From Pseudonocardia sp. (GTDB lineage Bacteria > Actinomycetota > Actinomycetes > Mycobacteriales > Pseudonocardiaceae), in contig JAKDLE010000027.1 in the NCBI GenBank assembly GCA_030453005.1, positions 1 through 12,633 on the forward strand: DNA of 12,633 nucleotides, in the 5' to 3' direction. Positions 6,395 to 12,633 of the stretch are shown here, one piece after another. Made by a program: the position numbers and the translations under genes. The notes under the pieces are model-generated. The model saw nothing but the letters and a program-made list of their open reading frames with translations, did no database searches and was not told where the DNA came from. Within the stretch, counting starts at the first letter, position 1. Every line of letters starts with the position of its first letter.

Positions 6395-7739
6395 CGTTCT
6401 CCTCCTGACGGCCTGCGCCGTCGGTCTCGCTGTCGGCGTCGGGGTGGTCGAGCTGTTCGACCAGCACCGTGGTGATCCGGATGCGTCCGCGGGCGTCCTT
6501 GCCGCCCTCCGCGAGCAGCCGTAGGCCCGCGACCTCGGCGACCGCCCCGGGCAGCGGCACCCGCCCCAGCCGCTGGGCCAGCAGGCCGCCGACCGTCTCG
6601 ACGTCCGCGGCCTCCAGTGCCTCGGCGAGCTCGCCCGCCTCGCCGTCGGCCCCGGGGAACAGCTCCGCGAGGTCGTCGACCGGCAGCCGGGCGGCCAGCC
6701 GCAGGAGGCCGCCGTCGAGCGGCTGCACGTCGGGCACCTCCTCGGCGTCGTACTCGTCGGTGATCTCTCCGACGATCTCCTCCAGGATGTCCTCGATCGT
6801 GACGACGCCCGCGGTGCCGCCGTACTCGTCGACGACGATCGCCATGTGCCTGCGCTGCGCCTGCATCTCCCTGAGCAGCTCGTCGACGCGCTTGCTGTCG
6901 GGCACGAACGCGGGCGGGCGCATGACGGCGGTCAGCGCGGCAGGCGGACCGTCCGCGGGGGCCCGGGTGGCCTGCACGAGGTCCTTGAGGTAGGCCACGC
7001 CGACGATGTCGTCGATGTTCTCCCCCAGCACCGGGATGCGGGAGTGCCCGCTCTTGAGCGCGAGGCGCAGCACCTTGTCGACGGGAGTGTCGCGCTCGAT
7101 CCAGACGACGTCGGGGCGGGGCACCATGACCTCGCGCACGAGGGTGTCGCCCAGCTCGAACACCGAGTGGATCATCTGTCGCTCGTCCTCGTCGACCACC
7201 CCGGTGGTGCTGGCCATGTCCACCAGCTCGCGCAGCTCCACCTCGGAGGAGAACGGGCCCTGCCGGAACCCCTGGCCCGGGGTGATCGCGTTGCCGACCA
7301 GGATCAGCAGCGTGGTGAGCGGTCCGAGCAACGTGGCGAGCGCGCGGACCGGGGCGGCCACCAGCATCCCGACGCGGTAGGGGTGCTGGCGGCCCAGCGT
7401 GCGCGGCCCGACGCCGATGAGCACATACGACACCACGAGCATGATCGCGCCCGCGGTGAGCGCGGCGAGCCACACGGGCTCGACCACCTCGAGCAGCGCG
7501 ACGGTGAGCAGCACCGTGGCCGCCGCCTCGGACGCGAGACGCAGCAGGAGCAGCAGGTTGACGTGTCGGGGTCGGTCGGCGACGACAGCGGCCAGGGCCC
7601 GTGAACCTGGTCGGCCGGTGCGCACCAGTGAGTCCACGCGGGCGCGCGACACGGAGTTGAGGGCGGCGTCGGCGGCGGCGAACAGACCCGCCAGCGGGAC
7701 GAGCAGAACGGCGACGACGATCAACGCGAGGTTCGGCAC
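6375..7739 (-). CDS. CNNM/CorC (HlyC/CorC) family membrane protein with CBS pair
   Basis: A 454-residue protein from GTG 7739 ([18 protein letters not shown]). Residues 4-20 and about 58-150 hold several hydrophobic segments, forming the DUF21/CNNM transmembrane domain; [18 protein letters not shown] after the first segment is typical of it. Two CBS domains follow: [20 protein letters not shown] through [10 protein letters not shown] (about 190-250), and [18 protein letters not shown] through the hallmark [20 protein letters not shown] (about 266-320). The C-terminus (about 335-430) is the CorC_HlyC transporter-associated domain, with DDLAELFPG and [16 protein letters not shown]. The family is linked to Mg2+ or Co2+ efflux with nucleotide sensing by the CBS pair; transport here is inferred. 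The frame runs on to 7946, but upstream sequence is a shadow of ybeY. GTG 7739 lies 4 bp after the ybeY stop, and no strong ribosome binding site is visible, suggesting coupling. Confidence 0.9.
   Translation of the reverse strand: MPNLALIVVAVLLVPLAGLFAAADAALNSVSRARVDSLVRTGRPGSRALAAVVADRPRHVNLLLLLRLASEAAATVLLTVALLEVVEPVWLAALTAGAIMLVVSYVLIGVGPRTLGRQHPYRVGMLVAAPVRALATLLGPLTTLLILVGNAITPGQGFRQGPFSSEVELRELVDMASTTGVVDEDERQMIHSVFELGDTLVREVMVPRPDVVWIERDTPVDKVLRLALKSGHSRIPVLGENIDDIVGVAYLKDLVQATRAPADGPPAALTAVMRPPAFVPDSKRVDELLREMQAQRRHMAIVVDEYGGTAGVVTIEDILEEIVGEITDEYDAEEVPDVQPLDGGLLRLAARLPVDDLAELFPGADGEAGELAEALEAADVETVGGLLAQRLGRVPLPGAVAEVAGLRLLAEGGKDARGRIRITTVLVEQLDHPDADSETDGAGRQEENDVRARS
6401..6406 (-). 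promoter_or_regulatory. Strong Shine-Dalgarno AGGAGG of the deaminase-like gene
   Basis: AGGAGG on the minus strand, six bases before ATG 6394. It lies within the last codons of the corC-like gene, so initiation there depends on ribosomes or mRNA from the upstream gene. It fixes the start of the deaminase-like protein at 6394. Confidence 0.8.
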
Positions 7740-7743
7740 GGGC

Positions 7744-8352
7744 TCAGCGGGGCCCCCGCCCGGGATCGGGCGGGCCGGCGTCCCGGGCAGCGGGCTCCCG
7801 TGGAGCGGAGTCGACGGGAGCGGAGTCGAGGCCGGCGGCACCGAGCACCGCGGAGTCGCTGCGCCGCTGCGCCGCGCGCGCCGTCGCCTCCTTCCGGGCG
7901 GCGCGCCAGTTCCCGAGCAGCCGGGCCTGCAACCCGAACATCTCACGCTCCTGCTCGGGCTCGCCGTGGTCGTAGCCCAGCAGGTGCAGCACTCCGTGCA
8001 CCGTGAGCAGGTGCAGCTCGTCGGCCAGACCGTGGCCCGCCTGCCGCGCCTGCGGACGGGCGAACTCGGGGCACAGCACGATGTCGCCGAGCAGCGCCGG
8101 GCCGAGGTCGGCGGCGTCGGGGCGGCGGGAGGTGTCCATCAGCTCGTCCATCGGGAACGACATGACGTCGGTGGGGCCCGGCTCCTCCATCCAGCGCTCG
8201 TGCAGCTCGCTCATCGCGTCCTCGGTGACGGCGAGGATCGAGAGCTCCGCGGCCGGGTTCACGTGCATGGCGTCGAGCGCGAAGCGCGCCACCGACGCGA
8301 TCAACGACTCGTCCACCGTGACGCCGGACTCGTTGCTGACCTCGATGGACAC
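7744..8352 (-). CDS. ybeY: Endoribonuclease YbeY
   Basis: A 202-residue protein from GTG 8352 ([15 protein letters not shown]). The zinc-binding signature [11 protein letters not shown] gives H119, H123 and H129, the three ligands of the UPF0054/YbeY metalloprotein. The conserved upstream segment [10 protein letters not shown] (61-70) and [14 protein letters not shown] (89-102) are also present. YbeY is a single-strand-specific endoribonuclease for 16S rRNA 3'-end maturation and 70S quality control, and it interacts with Era in bacteria where this was tested. AGGGG 7 nt before GTG 8352 supports the start; the frame stays open to 8862 only as a shadow of phoH. The last ~45 residues (after about 155) are a Pro/Ala/Arg-rich tail with a DSAP-V-DSAP repeat, so it is longer than the usual 150-180-residue protein. 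The stop lies 4 bp before the corC-like start. Confidence 0.95.
   Translation of the reverse strand: MSIEVSNESGVTVDESLIASVARFALDAMHVNPAAELSILAVTEDAMSELHERWMEEPGPTDVMSFPMDELMDTSRRPDAADLGPALLGDIVLCPEFARPQARQAGHGLADELHLLTVHGVLHLLGYDHGEPEQEREMFGLQARLLGNWRAARKEATARAAQRRSDSAVLGAAGLDSAPVDSAPREPAARDAGPPDPGRGPR
7802..7831. repeat. 15-bp tandem repeat in the ybeY tail
   Basis: Two adjacent copies of GGAGCGGAGTCGA(C/G)G at 7802-7816 and 7817-7831 differ at one base. They encode the DSAPVDSAP part of the YbeY C-terminal tail. The repeat is in frame (15 bp), so expansion or contraction would change only tail length. Confidence 0.8.
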
Positions 8353-8441
8353 CCGTTGACCCCTGCTCTGAACGTGCCGCCTACCCGACCGCCCAGGGTA
8401 GACCGTGCGGCCGGGCCGCCTCCGACGGCGTCGTGACGAAA
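8353..8441 (-). promoter_or_regulatory. phoH-ybeY spacer with possible internal promoter
   Basis: This is the only sizeable gap (89 bp) in the minus-strand cluster. On the minus strand it contains TACCCT (8400-8395), which fits TAnnnT and would start transcription about 35 bp before ybeY. AGGGG near 8360-8364 serves as the ybeY ribosome binding site. No -35 is recognisable. A GC-rich palindrome (8407-8419) sits just upstream. A secondary promoter for the ybeY-era genes is possible but weakly supported. Confidence 0.25.
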
Positions 8442-10565
<2,124 letters not shown>

Positions 10566-10809
10566 AGCTCGACGCGCCTGCTTCCTGGCTCTCCGTTGTG
10601 GCCCGCCTGACCGCGGACCCCGGCGATGCTACCGCCGGACCCCGACAGTCCGCCGACCTTTCCCGCGGGCAGGGCGCACGCGGTCTCGCCCGGGTCCGGG
10701 CCTGCCGGCATCGCCGGTCCACACATCCCCCGGCTGACGACACGCGCTGCGCGACGCCCGCGCCGGGCACCAGCGGTGGGAGGCTGGGGAGCCCGGAGAG
10801 GAGAGCCCC
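10566..10809. other. Divergent intergenic region between phoH and the GH38 gene
   Basis: This 244-bp stretch should hold the promoters of both divergent transcription units. On the minus strand TAGCAT (10631-10626) fits a -10 pattern and would leave a leader of about 55 nt before phoH TTG 10565, but no -35 is clear. On the plus strand only the ribosome binding site of the mannosidase is evident. No RNA gene, riboswitch or convincing operator was seen. Confidence 0.3.
10799..10803 (+). promoter_or_regulatory. Shine-Dalgarno sequence of the GH38 gene
   Basis: AGGAG within the purine run GGAGAGGAGAG lies 6 nt before GTG 10810. It decides the start of the alpha-mannosidase frame. Confidence 0.75.
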
Positions 10810-12633
10810 GTGCACGACGACTCCGCACTGGTCGAGGCCCGAGTCGCCCGGTTCGTCCGGGAGCGGTTGACACCCGCGACCTACCGGGACCGGGTGCCGC
10901 TGGAGGTCGGCGCGTGGACCACGCCGGGTGAGCCGGTGCGGTTCGCCGAGGCCGTGCGCCGGCGCTTCACGCCGCTGCCGCCCGGATCGCCGTGGGGACG
11001 GCCGTGGGGCACGGTCTGGCTGCATCTGACCGGCACCGTGCCCGCCGCCTGGGCCGGGCACCCCGTCGAGGCGGTCGTCGACCTCGGCTTCACCGACTCC
11101 CAGCCGGGTTTCCAGGCCGAGGGCCTCGTCTACTCCGCCGACGGCAGGGTGCTGTGCGGGATCGAGCCCCGGCGCAGGCACGTCACGCTCTCCGGCCCGG
11201 ACGTCGACCTCTACGTCGAGGCCGCCGCGAACCCCGATCTCACGGGCGGGTGGCACTTCGCGCCCACCCCGCTCGGCGACCGGGCCACCGCGGGCGACGC
11301 CCCGCTCCACCGCCTGGGCCGGGTCGACGCCGCGCTGCTCGACCCGTGCGTCTGGGAGCTGGGGTGCGACGTCTGGACACTGCGGGGCCTGCTCACCGAG
11401 CTGCCCCGCGACCTGCCGCGGCGCGCGGAGGTACTGCGCGCGCTGGAGCGCATGGTCGACGTCGTGGATCCCGACGACGTCGCGGGCACCGCGGCGCAGG
11501 GGCGCGCCGCACTGGCCGCGGTGCTGGCGAGCCCGGCGCACGCCAGCGCCCACCGCGTGCACGCCGTCGGGCACGCGCACCTGGACTCCGCGTGGCTGTG
11601 GCCGGTCCGCGAGACCGTGCGCAAGGTCGCGCGGACGGTGGCGAACGTGCTCGACCTGATGGAGACCGACGACGGGTTCTCGTTCGCCATGTCCTCGGCG
11701 CAGCAGTACGCGTGGCTGCACGAGCACCACCCGGCGCTGTTCGCGCGGCTGCGCGAGCGGGTGGCGCAGGGCCGGTTCGTGCCGGTCGGGGGCATGTGGG
11801 TGGAGTCGGACACGAACCTGCCCGGCGGCGAGGCGCTGGCGCGACAGTTCGTCGTCGGCGGGCGGTGGTTCCGCGACCACCTGGGCGTCGAGTGCGAGGA
11901 GGCGTGGCTGCCCGACTCGTTCGGCTACTCCGGCAACCTGCCGCAGATCATGGCGGCGGCCGGGGCGCGGTGGTTCCTCACCCAGAAGATGTCGTGGAAC
12001 GAGACCGACGTGATGCCGCACCACACGTTCGAGTGGGAGGGCATCGACGGCACCCGGGTCTTCACGCACTTCCCACCCGTCGACACCTACGGCGCCGAGC
12101 TCTCGGGCGCCGAGCTGGCCCGGGCGTCGCGACGCTTCGCGGAGAAGGGCCGCGCCAACACCTCGCTGGTGCCCTTCGGCTGGAGCGACGGCGGCGGCGG
12201 ACCCACCCGGGAGATGCTGGCGGCCGCGGCCCGCACGGCCGACCTGGAGGGCTCGCCGCGCGTCACGCTGACGGGCCCGACGGAGTTCTTCCGGGCGGCG
12301 CGGGCCGAGTACCCGCACCCGCCGGTGTGGTCGGGCGAGATGTACCTGGAGTTCCACCGCGGCACCTACACCAGCCAGGCCCGCACCAAGCGCGGCAACC
12401 GCCGCTGCGAGCACCTGCTGCGCGAGGCCGAGCTGTGGGCCGCGACGGCGACCGTCCGCACCGGCGCGCCGTACCCCGTCGACGTGCTGGAGCGCAGTTG
12501 GCGCACGGTGCTGCTGCAGCAGTTCCACGACATCCTCCCCGGCACCTCGATCGCCTGGGTCCACCAGGAGGCGGAGCGGCGCTACGCCGAGGTGGTGGCC
12601 GAGCTGGAGACCGTGGTCGGCGACGCACTGGCG
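10810..12633 (+). CDS. GH38-family alpha-mannosidase (3' end cut by window)
   Basis: 608 codons are open from GTG 10810 to the window end; family members are about 1,000 residues, so roughly 400 C-terminal residues lie outside. After an N-terminal beta-rich region (VHDDSALVEARVARFVRERL, then GTVWLHLTG and VVDLGFTDSQPGFQAEGLVY), the GH38 catalytic barrel starts at VHAVGHAHLDSAWLW, where H257 and D259 match the H-x-D zinc ligands. WLPDSFGYSGNLPQI gives D369, the nucleophile and zinc ligand. QQFHDILPGTS gives H573, the fourth zinc ligand. These enzymes hydrolyse alpha-mannosides with retention, often on imported glycans; no signal peptide is visible, so a cytoplasmic location is likely. It is divergent from phoH and probably unrelated to that operon. 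The GTG start has a good ribosome binding site at 10799-10803. Confidence 0.93.
   Translation, partial: MHDDSALVEARVARFVRERLTPATYRDRVPLEVGAWTTPGEPVRFAEAVRRRFTPLPPGSPWGRPWGTVWLHLTGTVPAAWAGHPVEAVVDLGFTDSQPGFQAEGLVYSADGRVLCGIEPRRRHVTLSGPDVDLYVEAAANPDLTGGWHFAPTPLGDRATAGDAPLHRLGRVDAALLDPCVWELGCDVWTLRGLLTELPRDLPRRAEVLRALERMVDVVDPDDVAGTAAQGRAALAAVLASPAHASAHRVHAVGHAHLDSAWLWPVRETVRKVARTVANVLDLMETDDGFSFAMSSAQQYAWLHEHHPALFARLRERVAQGRFVPVGGMWVESDTNLPGGEALARQFVVGGRWFRDHLGVECEEAWLPDSFGYSGNLPQIMAAAGARWFLTQKMSWNETDVMPHHTFEWEGIDGTRVFTHFPPVDTYGAELSGAELARASRRFAEKGRANTSLVPFGWSDGGGGPTREMLAAAARTADLEGSPRVTLTGPTEFFRAARAEYPHPPVWSGEMYLEFHRGTYTSQARTKRGNRRCEHLLREAELWAATATVRTGAPYPVDVLERSWRTVLLQQFHDILPGTSIAWVHQEAERRYAEVVAELETVVGDALA

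Noticed and set aside
8407..8419. GC-rich palindrome GCGGCCGGGCCGC after phoH as a terminator
   Set aside because: Short stem with a tiny loop and no T-run on either strand; chance is likely at this GC content.

Overview
The window is high-GC bacterial DNA (mostly about 65-75% G+C by eye) with GTG/TTG starts, weak or absent ribosome binding sites on some genes, and a gene order typical of Actinomycetota. The block phoH - ybeY - CNNM/CorC protein - deaminase-like protein - era, with recO nearby, matches the arrangement I recall from Mycobacterium. The protein style suggests a Pseudonocardiales-like actinomycete, but the genus is an inference.

Left part (1-1774, plus strand): the end of an RsmC-like methyltransferase, overlapped by a TrmH/SpoU-family RNA 2'-O-methyltransferase, then a compact VapBC-type toxin-antitoxin pair. 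The pair has a 17-bp palindrome over its probable leaderless promoter. Middle-left (1829-3840): recO (minus) and a HugZ-like split-barrel/DUF2470 protein (plus) are divergent, with start codons only 19 bp apart and probably overlapping -10 elements. A decayed DUF4143-type ATPase gene follows.

Central and right part (3856-10565, minus strand): a six-gene cluster transcribed phoH, ybeY, corC-like, deaminase-like, lhgO, era. From ybeY to era the genes overlap or nearly touch (gap of 4 bp, overlaps of 20, 4 and 4 bp), so they are probably co-transcribed and translationally coupled. The core theme is RNA and ribosome biology (PhoH ATPase, YbeY RNase, Era GTPase). A membrane CBS protein, a deaminase-fold protein without catalytic residues, and an L-2-hydroxyglutarate oxidase sit among them.

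The most notable element is a 360-residue intein inside PhoH, just before Walker B. It starts with Ala instead of Cys/Ser and carries the Trp-Cys-Thr triad of class 3 inteins, plus both LAGLIDADG motifs of a homing endonuclease. At the right edge (10810-12633, plus strand) lies most of a GH38 alpha-mannosidase, divergent from phoH and cut by the window end.
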